Shown here piece by piece: positions 9,472 through 18,020 of a stretch of 64,000 bases of DNA. The stretch spans positions 62,001 through 126,000 of the forward strand of contig NZ_CP165734.1 of assembly GCF_041200145.1 (NCBI RefSeq), read 5' to 3'. This DNA is from Bradyrhizobium sp. LLZ17 (GTDB lineage Bacteria > Pseudomonadota > Alphaproteobacteria > Rhizobiales > Xanthobacteraceae). Made by a program: the position numbers and the translations under genes. The first letter of the stretch is position 1; each line of letters begins with the position of its first letter. A model generated the notes under the pieces. That model saw nothing but the letters and a program-made list of their open reading frames with translations, had not been told where the DNA came from and did no database searches.

Positions 9472-9528
9472 GCCTGATCGGTCGCTAACGGCGAGCATTG
9501 CTCTGCTACATTGAGCTCAGGACGGCGG
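9472..9528. repeat. Direct repeat, copy A (~58 bp)
   Basis: This sequence at the 3' end of the 192-aa gene recurs at 10524-10583 inside the ERF gene with about 80% identity; both contain TTGCTCTGCTACATT. The copy in the ERF gene is coding (linker between ERF and zinc domain); this copy overlaps and follows a stop codon. It is probably a duplication scar. Confidence 0.7.
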
Positions 9529-10095
9529 TAGAGACTTCGTCCCGATCGATCGTCGAAAGTTGTGGAGTTCTTTTAGCAAGAGGAGACGTCTAAGCTGCGC
9601 GCCGTTCAGCAATGACTCAAACAGAGACAGCACCTCGCGTGCCTGGACATAGACCTCCATGCTGACGGCATGCTGGTCAAACCCGTAAGCGGCGAGCCGG
9701 GATTCAATGTCGTTCGCCGCAATCGGATCGTGCTGCCAATCCCGGGCATTTTGTAAGGTGTAGAATTCGGCCATATCTTGCAAGTCTGGCGCGATGGCGA
9801 CCATATCGATCCGACGAAGCGCCATCTCGATCGCTTTCTGTCGATAGGTGTTTAGGAGCCGATGTCGCAGCACTCGATAGCGTTGCATTTCCCAAGATAG
9901 TGCAGCGATATCGATTGCAAGGAGCCATTCGATCGCTGACCGTGGAGCGATGTCCTGAAAGATAACTGCTTGGAGCGCGCGGTACTGGTCAAGACTCTCT
10001 CCAGGCAGCAATTGAGGTGCGGGGCACAACGGTGCGAACTCAATTGGTACCAAGGTGAGGCTTTGTGGTTTGGCGCTGTCGAAGGGTCCGTTCAT
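9517..10095 (-). CDS. Conserved phage-cassette protein of unknown function, copy 1
   Basis: A 192-aa cytoplasmic, mostly helical protein. It has no family that I recognise. It has a paralogue at 20102-20680 with the same length and order. Shared blocks include [31 protein letters not shown] versus [25 protein letters not shown] and [15 protein letters not shown] ends. It begins with MNGPF in both copies, and its ATG overlaps the ERF stop by four bases (ATGA), so it is translated with the recombination proteins. Its strict linkage to ERF/YqaJ suggests an accessory role in phage-type recombination or in mobilising the cassette, but this is inference. Confidence 0.72.
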   Translation of the reverse strand: MNGPFDSAKPQSLTLVPIEFAPLCPAPQLLPGESLDQYRALQAVIFQDIAPRSAIEWLLAIDIAALSWEMQRYRVLRHRLLNTYRQKAIEMALRRIDMVAIAPDLQDMAEFYTLQNARDWQHDPIAANDIESRLAAYGFDQHAVSMEVYVQAREVLSLFESLLNGAQLRRLLLLKELHNFRRSIGTKSLPPS

Positions 10096-11273
10096 TGACG
10101 CGGCGCCTCCGAGCGTGGTGATCCAGCTTTCGGATCAATCGTGCTTGCATCGCCAGCCGCATGGACCGGACTTATTTCCCACAGCTCCTTCGCGATCGGG
10201 AGCGGCGAGATTTGCATGTTGGTCCACCATGCCTTCTCGTTCCCGTTTCGATGGAGACCTTGGTGGTGCGATCTGCAGAGCGGGACTGTGAATTCGTCGC
10301 TGACTTTGCGTCCGAGCGTTCGTGGTTGGGCAAACTTCAGGTGGTGGGCGTCAGCCGGAGTCTTTTTGCAGACCAGACAAGCTTGGCTACGGATAAACGC
10401 GAGATGCGCCTTGCTTCGTTTTCGTGGTAGCTCCTTCGGAAAAGCGAGGCCGACCCGCTGCGTCTCAGAGCGAGAGCCGCCATCGGCCCCGCCGACTCCT
10501 TTCGAGAGCCGTTGGTCTTCTCGGGCCTGATCGGCCGGTGGCGGCGAGCGTTGCTCTGCTACATTCACCTCAGGAACGGCGGGCTCGTGCAACTTCTCTT
10601 GGTAGGCAGCTTCGAGAATGCGAGCGTCCGCCGCCTGTAGAGTGTTCTTCAGGGGCAGGTTGACCTTAGCCCAGGAGAGCAGGGCATCGCCGTCGTGCTG
10701 GGCGGCAAGTTCACCAAGGAGCCGCTCCAATAGTTCAGCGGAGCGTTCAGGCGGCAGAACCGGGGGACGGTTCAGAACGCCCTTGGGCGGCTTTCCCCTC
10801 GGCCCTGGGGCGGCTTGTGGCTCGGTGGCTGCCAGGGGCCCGGCGGCCACGTCCGGTGCGTCCAAATCATCCTCTCCGGCGATCCCAACCAGGGCGAACA
10901 GGGCATAGCGCCGGGCGTAGGTCAGAGCCGCCCCCATCCGGTGCGGCGCCTCAACCTCCTTGGCGGCGCAGACCGGCCAGTCCGAGGAGATCCATTCGCC
11001 GGAGGCATGAGCAAGCAAGGTCGTGAGGTGGATTTGGCCCGCGGGCTGCTCAACCCGGGTGGTCTGGATGGTTGCGATCTCCTGCTGGCTTAACGTCTTG
11101 CGAACCATGTCTAGCCCGCTGGCAAGCGAAGCATAGCGGAAGGTCCGGTCATCCTCCCGCGGGAAGGGAGACCGGATGACCGCGGTCAGGGTCTTCTCCG
11201 GGTTCATCAAGTCAGCCTGGGCCCGGGCGAGCGCCGCGGCTATTGCCCCGATGCTTTCACTGGATTGGTGCAC
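10092..11273 (-). CDS. ERF-family single-strand annealing protein fused to HNH-like zinc domain, copy 1
   Basis: Residues about 5-150 are an ERF recombinase domain: [29 protein letters not shown], and the hallmark [16 protein letters not shown] followed by [15 protein letters not shown] proteins anneal single strands in phage recombination. The C-terminal 100 residues form a DUF968/HNH-like zinc module with [17 protein letters not shown] and [12 protein letters not shown] low-complexity linker separates them and contains the 58-bp repeat. I chose the GTG start because GGAGG lies six bases upstream and the N-terminus then aligns with copy 2; a longer ATG frame exists but lies inside the upstream gene. 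It overlaps YqaJ by 17 bp and the downstream gene by four. Confidence 0.86.
   Translation of the reverse strand: MHQSSESIGAIAAALARAQADLMNPEKTLTAVIRSPFPREDDRTFRYASLASGLDMVRKTLSQQEIATIQTTRVEQPAGQIHLTTLLAHASGEWISSDWPVCAAKEVEAPHRMGAALTYARRYALFALVGIAGEDDLDAPDVAAGPLAATEPQAAPGPRGKPPKGVLNRPPVLPPERSAELLERLLGELAAQHDGDALLSWAKVNLPLKNTLQAADARILEAAYQEKLHEPAVPEVNVAEQRSPPPADQAREDQRLSKGVGGADGGSRSETQRVGLAFPKELPRKRSKAHLAFIRSQACLVCKKTPADAHHLKFAQPRTLGRKVSDEFTVPLCRSHHQGLHRNGNEKAWWTNMQISPLPIAKELWEISPVHAAGDASTIDPKAGSPRSEAPRQ
10524..10583. repeat. Direct repeat, copy B (~60 bp)
   Basis: This is the partner of the repeat at 9472-9528. It codes for the linker ([13 protein letters not shown]) of ERF copy 1. ERF copy 2 has no equivalent segment, so the repeat belongs to this cassette only. 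Confidence 0.7.
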
Positions 11274-12117
11274 GGGACGCCTCCACCAGCTGAGCCTCGA
11301 AGCTGATCGCTCCGGACTTGGAGCGCTTGGCCTTGATGCCGTGGCCGGTTGCCTCTTTGGCATCCTCCGGCATCAGCTTCTTCAGGTCGGCCTTGGCGGT
11401 CTCATGCTCGCCATGCGCCTCGCGGGTGCGCAGATAGGTGGCCGCCAAATCCGCCCACTGATTGGAAGTCGACATGTCGACGACCTTGACCGCTTCCAAC
11501 CTGGGTCGCGGGGTTTCGATATTGAACAGGACAGGCGGCTCGCCGCTCTGGACGCAGCGCCAGAACTTCTTCTCGGCCGTGAGCAGCAGATGCTGGTAGA
11601 GCGGATCGGCATGGATCTTGATCTCGACCCATTTACCGCCACCGGTGATGATTGAGAGCACCGAGCTGCGGGAAGCCGTAACCCACATGTTGTGCTGCAG
11701 CTGCGCCATGTGCTTGTCGGCCGCGGCCTCCTCGGTGAAGGCCCATGGCAACATGAACTTGGCCTCGAACACCGCGCCGGTCTGCTCGACGACGCCGTCG
11801 AGCGTCGCTCCCATCCATTTGTGCACGGGATGGCGCACGCGCTTCTGGATGTCCTTAATGGTTTGCCCGGAGGATCGTTGGTACCAGGCGCGGTTGAGGA
11901 CCTCGGTTATGGTGCCGAGTTGGACTATCAAATTGTCCGAGAGGTCTTCTGGGTCGATCTCGCCGCGCTTCTCCCGCCAGAGGCGTAAAAGCGAGTCCTG
12001 ATCGTCTCCCATGATGGTCCGCGCATCCGAGCCGCCGATGAAATGACGGCGGTCGTTAGGGTTAAACCGAACAATGTGATTGGGCGCATCAGCGCCGTTA
12101 GTTTGAACCGTTGTCAC
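11257..12117 (-). CDS. YqaJ-like viral recombinase / exonuclease, copy 1
   Basis: This 286-aa lambda-exonuclease-type nuclease processes double-strand ends to give single strands for the annealing partner ERF. It has [12 protein letters not shown] (residues 27-38), the PD-(D/E)xK triad TLDG (D107) plus FEAK (E118, K120), and the motif QLQHNMWV (Q141, H142). The start is a GTG with GGAGATA a few bases upstream; copy 2 uses the same GTG and a similar ribosome site. It is the first gene of a three-gene coupled operon with ERF and the 192-aa protein. All catalytic residues are present, so the protein looks functional. Confidence 0.88.
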   Translation of the reverse strand: MTTVQTNGADAPNHIVRFNPNDRRHFIGGSDARTIMGDDQDSLLRLWREKRGEIDPEDLSDNLIVQLGTITEVLNRAWYQRSSGQTIKDIQKRVRHPVHKWMGATLDGVVEQTGAVFEAKFMLPWAFTEEAAADKHMAQLQHNMWVTASRSSVLSIITGGGKWVEIKIHADPLYQHLLLTAEKKFWRCVQSGEPPVLFNIETPRPRLEAVKVVDMSTSNQWADLAATYLRTREAHGEHETAKADLKKLMPEDAKEATGHGIKAKRSKSGAISFEAQLVEASRAPIQ

Positions 12118-12226
12118 CGATATCTCCTACGCGAAAACAAGCGGCGCTCTTTCGCCGCACTGCCGCGAGCCCCGCGTCCGCGAGGCGAGATACCGGCGCT
12201 GCGATCAGCGTTCCCACCCGGTCGAA

Positions 12227-12292
12227 TCAGTAACGCTCCGATTGCGGACGAATGCCAGTCCTTTCTGTAGCAAGAATGTTGCTCGTTTTGAC
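12227..12292 (-). promoter_or_regulatory. Shared promoter/operator-like element, copy 1
   Basis: This ~65-bp block is one of three similar copies (others at 23047-23112 and 23442-23507). On the plus strand, conserved parts are CAGTAACGCTCC, AATGCCAGT(G/C)CTTTCT and the imperfect palindrome AGCAAGAATGTTGCT (12269-12283). It lies about 150 bp upstream of the YqaJ copy-1 start and in the same orientation as the other copies relative to their genes. It is probably a promoter with a repressor site. Confidence 0.65.
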
Positions 12293-12487
12293 GATCGAAG
12301 TAGCTCTTATTCTCGGGCGCCTGAGGGAAAAGAGCGAAGCAGGTTCAGGAGTGCAAAAAACGACAAAACGAAGCCAATCGGGTGAATGAGCACCGAACCA
12401 ACAGGGGCAAGACCAGCGCTGTCGAGCCACGAGTCCTGCCCTAACGCGATGTATTGAAAAGAAGCGGTGATTATCGGAAGATGTTGT

Positions 12488-13069
12488 ATGAGCTCGGTCG
12501 AATTTGGGGCAGTGCGAGTTATGCGTCCGGCAGTTTTTTTCGATCGTGATGGTGTCCTCAATGAGGACGACGGCTATGCCTCTGATCCGAATAAGATCCG
12601 CTGGGTGGAAGGGGCCCAGCAGGCTGTCAAGGCTGTCAATGATGCTGGGTATTTCGCATTTGTTGTGACGAACCAATCAGGAATCGCCAGGGGGCTCTAT
12701 GAGGAGCGGCATGTTCGAAGTCTGCATGAATGGATGTCGCATCAACTCGCCATGATTGGCGCACATATCGATGCTTTCGAATTTTGCCCACACCATCCCG
12801 ATGCCCAGATTGCGCGATACCGAGTCCTCTGCAGCTGCCGCAAGCCGCAACCTGGAATGATCAATGCGCTGCTTGCGCGGTATCCGGTCAGCATGAGCGA
12901 TAGCTTCATGATAGGTGACAAGCAGAGCGATCTTGATGCTGCGAAAGCGGCTGGTATTAAGGCTTATCTGTTTGACGGGACAAACCTCCAATCCTTCATC
13001 ACACCGCTTTTGACACCGCGCTGCCATCCTCATCTCACAACGAAAAAGAGGGAAGAGCGGAAGCAATAG
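12488..13069 (+). CDS. gmhB: D-glycero-D-manno-heptose-1,7-bisphosphate 7-phosphatase (HAD family)
   Basis: This HAD-IIIA phosphatase has the nucleophile motif FFDRDGVLNED, motif II VVTNQSGIARG, the zinc loop with FCPHHPD and CSCRKPQPGM, and motif IV MIGDKQSDLDAAKAAG. All four belong to GmhB. The enzyme removes the C7 phosphate during ADP-heptose synthesis for LPS core, in the cytoplasm. Two starts are possible: this ATG has GGAAG eight bases upstream, and a second ATG at 12521 gives the shorter canonical N-terminus MRPAVFF. The C-terminal tail (LLTPRCHPHL...KKREERKQ) is unusually basic. It stands alone between mobile-element genes and is probably a displaced LPS gene. Confidence 0.88.
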   Translation: MSSVEFGAVRVMRPAVFFDRDGVLNEDDGYASDPNKIRWVEGAQQAVKAVNDAGYFAFVVTNQSGIARGLYEERHVRSLHEWMSHQLAMIGAHIDAFEFCPHHPDAQIARYRVLCSCRKPQPGMINALLARYPVSMSDSFMIGDKQSDLDAAKAAGIKAYLFDGTNLQSFITPLLTPRCHPHLTTKKREERKQ

Positions 13070-13142
13070 CCGAGGATTGCCACCCCGCCTCTCAGCAAGT
13101 TTTTTTCTCGTTGGCGGAGGGGGATGACATCGGTGTCGCTAG

Positions 13143-13579
13143 GGGAGGCTGTGCAGTAGGATCGAGGAGGCCGCAATCGCATCAAAACGACAAATCGAAG
13201 CCGCCCGGGCGAACGCCGCGAAGAGTAGCGGCCCTCAGACAAGCGCCGGCAAAGCCGCGTCGAGCCGCAATGCTTATCGACACGGCTTGTCTCGTTGGGA
13301 TGAAGCTGCTGGTCCGGCTTTCGAGGCGCTCAATGCAGTCCTTATGAGGGAATTCGACGGCTCCTCGATGGAGCTCGGGCTGCAAGACCTTACTCAAGCC
13401 AGAAATCGGCAGGGGCAGATCCGAACTCTTCGGCTAGATCTGATCCTCGCCCTTATTCCCTTATTGACTGTCCGGAACAAAGGCAGATGAGGGATTTGTT
13501 GGGTCTGGAACGGTACGAGAAGGCTGCGCGGTCGAGGCAGCGACGTGGGTTCAAACGCCTCAACCGCGACAAGAGATGA
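13143..13579 (+). pseudogene. Broken SRNAYRHGLS-family gene
   Basis: One frame reads SKRQIEAARANAAKSSG, then AGKAASSRNAYRHGLS, the N-terminal signature of a rhizobial family of unknown function. It has no ATG or GTG at the expected place. The frame stops at 13488-13490. The typical family tail (LERYEKAARSRQRRGFKRL) continues in another frame to 13579. The missing start and a shifted C-terminus indicate a decayed gene. Members are common near phage and IS sequences. Confidence 0.6.
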
Positions 13580-14241
13580 CCATCCGAAGTGGCAGGGAGC
13601 GGTGCATGGATGCTCACAAACAGCCTGTCATCGCCCGGTCATCTGCGATCGTTAGGCTCTCGGTTGCGCGCCGACAGACCGCCGCCTCTGCCCCTTCGGA
13701 CGGAGTGACATCTTCCGCAGCAACGGGCGGCGGTCCAGCTCGGGTTGTTGCCGGATCAATCGTTCGATCCGATGGAGGCCATCCGACATCCTTCGGCAAG
13801 CAAGATCGTGCCGGATACCTGGTCCGTAGCGTAGTTGGGCTAGCGCCCTCTGATCGAGCTCACACACTACAGTCGATTCTACCTACAAGAATGTGTCGAA
13901 CATCCACTTCAGGTTTGGGCCGCCCAGCCTGTGATCTCTAACGATGTACCTCCGGTCGCCTCTTTCCAGAACTCCTCTCGGCAGGTCTGTTCTCGGAGCG
14001 TCCCGGGTTCGCCCATCGCTCTCAATTCATCGGCTCTGTTCGGCTGGCTGCCATGATGGTACGTTGGCGCATGATGATCGTCAGGGATCCACGAGCCGTA
14101 TTGAGTTGATGGGCATCTGGGCCTGCTTCGGGCTGATGCTGTGGCTGCTTGCGAAGCTGTGGCCGGTTTTGCTTGTCCTGGGCGGTTGATCTCCTTCGCG
14201 GCCCGCCGGACTACGATCACGTGTTTTCGCGCGCGCTTCTT
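13580..14241. other. Gene-poor stretch
   Basis: About 660 bp with short frames on both strands, none with a reliable start or recognisable protein. It is probably decayed accessory DNA between the broken family gene and the MarR regulator. Confidence 0.45.
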
Positions 14242-14802
14242 TCAGGGATCCCGCATCCGGTCCAGCGCCCGTTGCAATTCGCGGAACGAGCGCGGCCCAA
14301 TGCTTTCCGCTAGTGCCTTTTCGCTTTCGACGATTGCGGGCCGCAAGTGCCCTAAGAGTGCGGCCCCGGTTTCCGTCAAAGAGAGCACATAGTAGCGGCG
14401 GTTGACGGCGGAGGCGGAGCGTTGCACCCAGCCGCGCCGCTCCAGATGATCCACCAGCCTGCCGAGCCCTGCGCGCTCAATCGACAACGATTGTGCGATC
14501 GCGAGCTGATTAAGGCCCGGATTGGCTTCGATCACCGACAGCGCGAACAGTTGCGACGGGCTGATCTGAAAGGCGGCTAGCCGCCGGCTGACATCTTTGA
14601 AGATCCAGAGCTGGGCCCGCCGGATGCGATAGATCAGCGAGTGGGACAGATCTGCTGAGACAAGCGGCGGCTGTGGCGGTGCGGCCTTTGCGACTGCCGC
14701 AGTTTCAGGCAAGGTGCGCGACGGCTTTGCGATCAGCCGTGTCTGCGACGCTCTTTTTACGCTCCGCCTGCTGCCACCTCCCTTGTCTGCCTTCATCCGC
14801 AC
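14242..14802 (-). CDS. MarR-family transcriptional regulator
   Basis: A 186-aa winged-helix regulator. A basic, disordered N-terminus (residues 1-45) precedes the MarR core: ISPSQLFALSVIEANPG, the recognition region NQLAIAQSLSIERAGLGRLVDHL, and the wing with RRYYVLSLTETG. MarR proteins bind palindromic operators as dimers and often respond to aromatic ligands. There is no obvious target gene beside it: the IS3 element lies upstream and gene-poor DNA downstream. The long N-terminal extension may be partly an over-long start. Family assignment is secure, regulon unknown. Confidence 0.85.
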   Translation of the reverse strand: MRMKADKGGGSRRSVKRASQTRLIAKPSRTLPETAAVAKAAPPQPPLVSADLSHSLIYRIRRAQLWIFKDVSRRLAAFQISPSQLFALSVIEANPGLNQLAIAQSLSIERAGLGRLVDHLERRGWVQRSASAVNRRYYVLSLTETGAALLGHLRPAIVESEKALAESIGPRSFRELQRALDRMRDP

Positions 14803-15120
14803 TATCTTTCACAAGCCGGCGCGGAGGTGTCCGACCGGTTGTCCAAGTCGATTGCAGAGCCTACCGCAGCGTACGCGAATCGAGAAGTGAGCGGCGCACC
14901 AGGTGTCGAGATTCAAATATTTATGGCGGATGGGTGAGGAGTGGGTGCACGTATTGACAGAGCAAATCCGTCGGCACCGTCGGCCGGCTCTTCTTTGCTC
15001 ATGCCAAATTGGCCGATGGTCCAAAGCATGCATCTCGTCGGCATGGCCCCTTGTTGCGCGTAGACGATTGCTGCGCCAGTTCCGGAGAGCTGGTCCCGGT
15101 TGTCTGAACAGATTTTCGGC
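14803..15120. other. Intergenic stretch between marR and IS3 element
   Basis: About 320 bp. It must hold the marR promoter. I see no gene or repeat. The IS3 element has inserted at its right side. Confidence 0.4.
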
Positions 15121-15146
15121 GTCGATAAGTGGAGCCTCTGCCGGGG

Positions 15147-15974
15147 TTAGGCCGCCGCGCGGAGCGGCGGAAGGTTGAAGTAGGCTTGATCCGGGGTCAT
15201 GTCGTCAAGACTCGAATGCGGACGTCGTCCGTTGTAAAAATCGAGATACCGGCCAATCGAATGTCGTGCCTCGCCGACGGTTTCGTAGGCTCGCAGATAG
15301 ACCTCCTCGTATTTGATGCTGCGCCACAGCCGTTCGACGAACACATTGTCCCGCCATGCGCCCTTGCCGTCCATGCTGATTGCGATGCCGTTGTCGGCGA
15401 GCACGCCGGTGAAGGCCGCACCGGTGAACTGCGAGCCCTGGTCGGTGTTGAAGATGTCCGGCTTGCCGTGACGAGCCAAGGCATCCTCCAGCGTCTCGAC
15501 GCAGAAGGCTGCTTCCATGGTGATCGACAGCCGCCAGGACAAAACCCGGCGCGTCGCCCAGTCGAGCACGACGGCGAGATAGACGAAGCCGCGCGCCATC
15601 GGGATGTAGGTGATGTCCATGGCCCAGACCTGGTTCGGCCGTGTGATCTCCATGCCGCGCAGCAGATACGGATGGACCTTGTGGCCGGGTTCCGGCTTCG
15701 TCGTGCGCGGACGGCGATAGAGCGCCTCTATCCCCATCCGCCGCATCAGCGTCTTGACATGCCGGCGGCCGATCTTGCACCCCTCGGCAGCCAGCAGGCC
15801 TCTCAACATTCGCGAACCGGCGAAGGGAAACTCCAGATGCAGCCGGTCGAGACGCCCCATGATCGCGAGATCGGCGTCCGGCACCGGACGCGGCAGGTAA
15901 TAAACGCTGCCACGGCTGATCTGCAAAACCTCCGCCTGCCTAGTGATCGACAGATCGTGCTCACGGTCGATCAT
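15147..15974 (-). CDS. IS3-family transposase OrfB (DDE integrase core)
   Basis: This 275-aa catalytic subunit of the IS has an N-terminal HTH_21-type region (ISRGSVYYLPRP) and an rve integrase core. The acidic triad is in AMDITYIP (first D), FNTDQGSQFT (second D) and GAWRDNVFVERLW (E). The end has YNGRRPHSSLDDMTP, typical for IS3. Its ATG overlaps the orfA stop (ATGA), so it is made by reinitiation or as an OrfAB frameshift fusion. It cuts and joins IS ends. Intact. Confidence 0.93.
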   Translation of the reverse strand: MIDREHDLSITRQAEVLQISRGSVYYLPRPVPDADLAIMGRLDRLHLEFPFAGSRMLRGLLAAEGCKIGRRHVKTLMRRMGIEALYRRPRTTKPEPGHKVHPYLLRGMEITRPNQVWAMDITYIPMARGFVYLAVVLDWATRRVLSWRLSITMEAAFCVETLEDALARHGKPDIFNTDQGSQFTGAAFTGVLADNGIAISMDGKGAWRDNVFVERLWRSIKYEEVYLRAYETVGEARHSIGRYLDFYNGRRPHSSLDDMTPDQAYFNLPPLRAAA

Positions 15975-16279
15975 CGCTTTGCGCTCAGCAATCCCGCCTT
16001 GGTGAGCGCTCCTTCTAAAAAATCGTTCTCCAGCGTCAGTTCTCCGATCTTGGCGTGCAGCGACTTCACGTCGATCGCAGGCGCGGCGGGCGACATGCTG
16101 CCCGAGCCGAAAACCCCGGAAGCGCCGCCTTCCAATTGGGCCTTCCAGGCCGTGATCTGATTGGGATGGACATCAAAGTGTTCGGCCAGTTGGGCTATCG
16201 TCCGGTCGCCCTTGACCGCGGCAAGCGCCACCTTCGCCTTGAAGGCCGGTGTGTGGTTCCGGCGTGCTCGTCTGCTCAT
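15971..16279 (-). CDS. IS3-family transposase OrfA (HTH protein)
   Basis: A 102-aa transposase subunit. It begins MSRRARRNHTPAFKAK and has the helix-turn-helix TIAQLAEHFDVHPNQITAWK. It ends with a leucine-zipper-like coiled coil (LHAKIGELTLENDFLEGAL) that multimerises OrfA/OrfAB. It binds the terminal repeats. The ATG chosen matches the family; a longer frame exists upstream into the IS end. Intact and overlapping orfB. Confidence 0.92.
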   Translation of the reverse strand: MSRRARRNHTPAFKAKVALAAVKGDRTIAQLAEHFDVHPNQITAWKAQLEGGASGVFGSGSMSPAAPAIDVKSLHAKIGELTLENDFLEGALTKAGLLSAKR

Positions 16280-16390
16280 CGTCGCTCCTGATTCGCAGGC
16301 ATCAGCGTGCCCGCTGTCAGGCAGAAACTCCACTTATCGACCCGTTCAGATTTGCGGAGCCGGCTCTCGGTCTTGAAGATCGGCGGCACT

Positions 16391-17023
16391 CTACTTAGAG
16401 GTTTTTGAAGCCTTTGAGGGTCGACCAAGTTTGGGTCGCGGTAGCTCCGACCTGTGTGGAAGCGCGACGATAAGGAGCCGAAGCTGCATCGCCGCGAGGA
16501 CCTTCAAGATTCGGCTGAGATGTGGGTCCACGGCGCCGCCGAATGTCTTGTACATCGTTCTCCGCTCGATGCCTGCAGCCCGCGCAAGGGCGGAGACATT
16601 CTGCGAGAGCACGGCTTCTCTCAATGCGAGGAGTGCCTCCTCGAAGCTATTGCCGGCGAAGCCTTGCGTGAGTCGCTTTGCGAACGCTTCGGAAGCATCG
16701 AGCGCCGCCCAGCCGGGTGCAGTCTGCTTCTCGGAAGGATCCGCTAGCACCACGCCGGCTTGCACGTTGACCGCAACGAACAGCCTCAGGATTCGGCTGA
16801 GCTGAGGGTCGATTCGGCCACCAAATGTCCTGTACAGGGTATCCCGCCTTAGACCGGCATCTCGCGCTAACATCTGCACGTTTTGAGCCTGCATGACGAG
16901 GCTGAGACTCGTCCGCGCGGCATCAAAGTCATTTTTTTTCATGCTTTCAGTTAGATAGCTGGCGATTGCCGCTGGATTGTCGCGGAATAGTTCAGCCAGG
17001 ACTGCCTTGTTGCTAGCCAGCAT
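16391..17023 (-). CDS. Tandem-duplicated antitoxin-like DNA-binding protein (HigA/HI1420-antidote type)
   Basis: This 210-aa protein is made of two similar halves. Half 1 has NVQMLARDAGLRRDTLYRTFGG then DPQLSRILRL. Half 2 has NVSALARAAGIERRTMYKTFGG then DPHLSRILKVLAAM. Each is a helix-turn-helix of the addiction-module antidote (dnstrm_HI1420) family, which normally occurs as a single domain of about 100 aa paired with a RelE-like toxin. No toxin gene lies next to it; the IS3 element is immediately downstream and the porin is divergent. The C-terminal tail is basic (PRPKLGRPSKASKTSK). It probably acts as a monomeric two-site DNA-binding protein or orphan regulator; this is inference. Confidence 0.72.
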   Translation of the reverse strand: MLASNKAVLAELFRDNPAAIASYLTESMKKNDFDAARTSLSLVMQAQNVQMLARDAGLRRDTLYRTFGGRIDPQLSRILRLFVAVNVQAGVVLADPSEKQTAPGWAALDASEAFAKRLTQGFAGNSFEEALLALREAVLSQNVSALARAAGIERRTMYKTFGGAVDPHLSRILKVLAAMQLRLLIVALPHRSELPRPKLGRPSKASKTSK

Positions 17024-17126
17024 CGCCCATGATTGCCCATCAGTGTGGCCCTTGGGTTACAGCATTTTGGGCCGTTCGAGATAGATTACGCCGGACATCG
17101 ACGCACACTGCTTGGGGATTTTTATC

Positions 17127-17969
17127 ATGAAGAAGATTTTGCTGGCTATGACCGCGGTTGCGGCGATGACCGGTTCGGCCTCGGCGGCTGATCTCGGGGC
17201 GCGGCCCTATGTGAAGGCCCCGATGGCGGCACCGGTTGCCAACTGGACCGGCTTCTACATCTTCGGCGGCGGCGGCGGCGGTCTGTGGAATGCGGACAGC
17301 AATGTGAACAGCACTGGCGTGGTGGGGCCGTTCGGCAGCTTTGGTCCCGCTGGCACCGCCCTCACTCGCGATCAGCGCTTGGGCGGCAGCGGCTGGTTCG
17401 GAACGGTCGGCCTCGGCTATGACTGGCAGGTTAGCCCAAGTTGGGTCATCGGCGCCTTCGCCGACGGCCAGTTCGGCGACATCCGCGGTTCGCTCAGCGA
17501 TCCCTTCTTGGGTACGGAAGGTCGCGAGAAGCTTCGCACCAGCTACGCCGCCGGCGCGCGTCTTGGCTATTTGGTTGCCCCCAATGTCCTCTCCTACGTG
17601 AATGCCGGTTACTCGGGTTCGGAGTGGTCTGGCACAACGCAGACCTCCATTTTCCTACCCGGGACCGGCGCTGCGCAGACCACCACCGGTTCTTTCCATC
17701 GTGATGGCTGGTTCATTGGCGGCGGCGTCGAGAACAACCTGAACATTTTCGGCATCTCCGCCCCAGGCTGGTTCATGAAGACCGAATACCGCTCGACCTT
17801 CTATAACCGTATTTCGCTGCCGACGACATTCGCTGCGGGCAATACCTTCCTTGCCCCCGCCGGCAGTCTTACGGGCGATGCGATCACCTTCAAGCCGTGG
17901 ACCCAGACCATCAGCACCTCGCTGGTCTATCGCTTCAACTGGAGCGGCCCGGTCGTCGCGAAGTACTGA
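17127..17969 (+). CDS. Outer-membrane beta-barrel protein (Omp25/Omp31/porin family)
   Basis: A 280-aa surface protein with a signal peptide (MKKILLAMTAVAAM...SASAA) followed by ADLGARPYVKAP and WTGFYIFGGGGG. This is the standard N-terminus of rhizobial Omp25/31-type eight-stranded barrels. The rest alternates aromatic and glycine-rich strands (GYDWQVSPSWVIGAFAD, GARLGYLVAPN, YVNAGYSG). It ends in SLVYRFNW with a short tail. It has a rho-independent terminator right after the stop. I chose the ATG that directly precedes the signal peptide; an upstream in-frame ATG adds five residues. Role is structural or porin-like. Confidence 0.9.
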   Translation: MKKILLAMTAVAAMTGSASAADLGARPYVKAPMAAPVANWTGFYIFGGGGGGLWNADSNVNSTGVVGPFGSFGPAGTALTRDQRLGGSGWFGTVGLGYDWQVSPSWVIGAFADGQFGDIRGSLSDPFLGTEGREKLRTSYAAGARLGYLVAPNVLSYVNAGYSGSEWSGTTQTSIFLPGTGAAQTTTGSFHRDGWFIGGGVENNLNIFGISAPGWFMKTEYRSTFYNRISLPTTFAAGNTFLAPAGSLTGDAITFKPWTQTISTSLVYRFNWSGPVVAKY

Positions 17970-17991
17970 TCCGAACGCAAGTTCAGACGGC

Positions 17992-18020
17992 AAAGCCCCG
18001 GCATCGCCCGGGGCTTTTTC
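17992..18020 (+). terminator. Rho-independent terminator of the Omp gene
   Basis: GC-rich hairpin AAAGCCCCGG-CATCG-CCCGGGGCTT followed by a T run (CTTTTTC). It begins 22 bases after the barrel-protein stop. Confidence 0.88.

Larger units (their letters stand above)
15121..16341 (-). mobile_element. IS3-family insertion sequence, complete
   Basis: A 1.22-kb element bounded by inverted repeats. The left end reads GTCGATAAGTGGAGCCTCTG; the right end read on the other strand gives GTCGATAAGTGGAGTTTCTG, with 18 of 20 bases shared. It encodes overlapping orfA and orfB on the minus strand, the normal IS3 layout. No clear direct target repeat flanks it. Both frames are intact, so it may be active. 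Confidence 0.9.

Noticed and set aside
12307..12460. Minus-strand hydrophobic segment resembling a glycosyltransferase-2 C-terminus
   Set aside because: Only about 45 residues with membrane-like composition and no upstream domain; too weak to call even as a remnant.
15105..16355. Target-site duplication around the IS3 element
   Set aside because: A vague CAGATTT similarity occurs on both sides, but the bases directly touching the inverted repeats do not match, so no true 3-5-bp duplication can be claimed.
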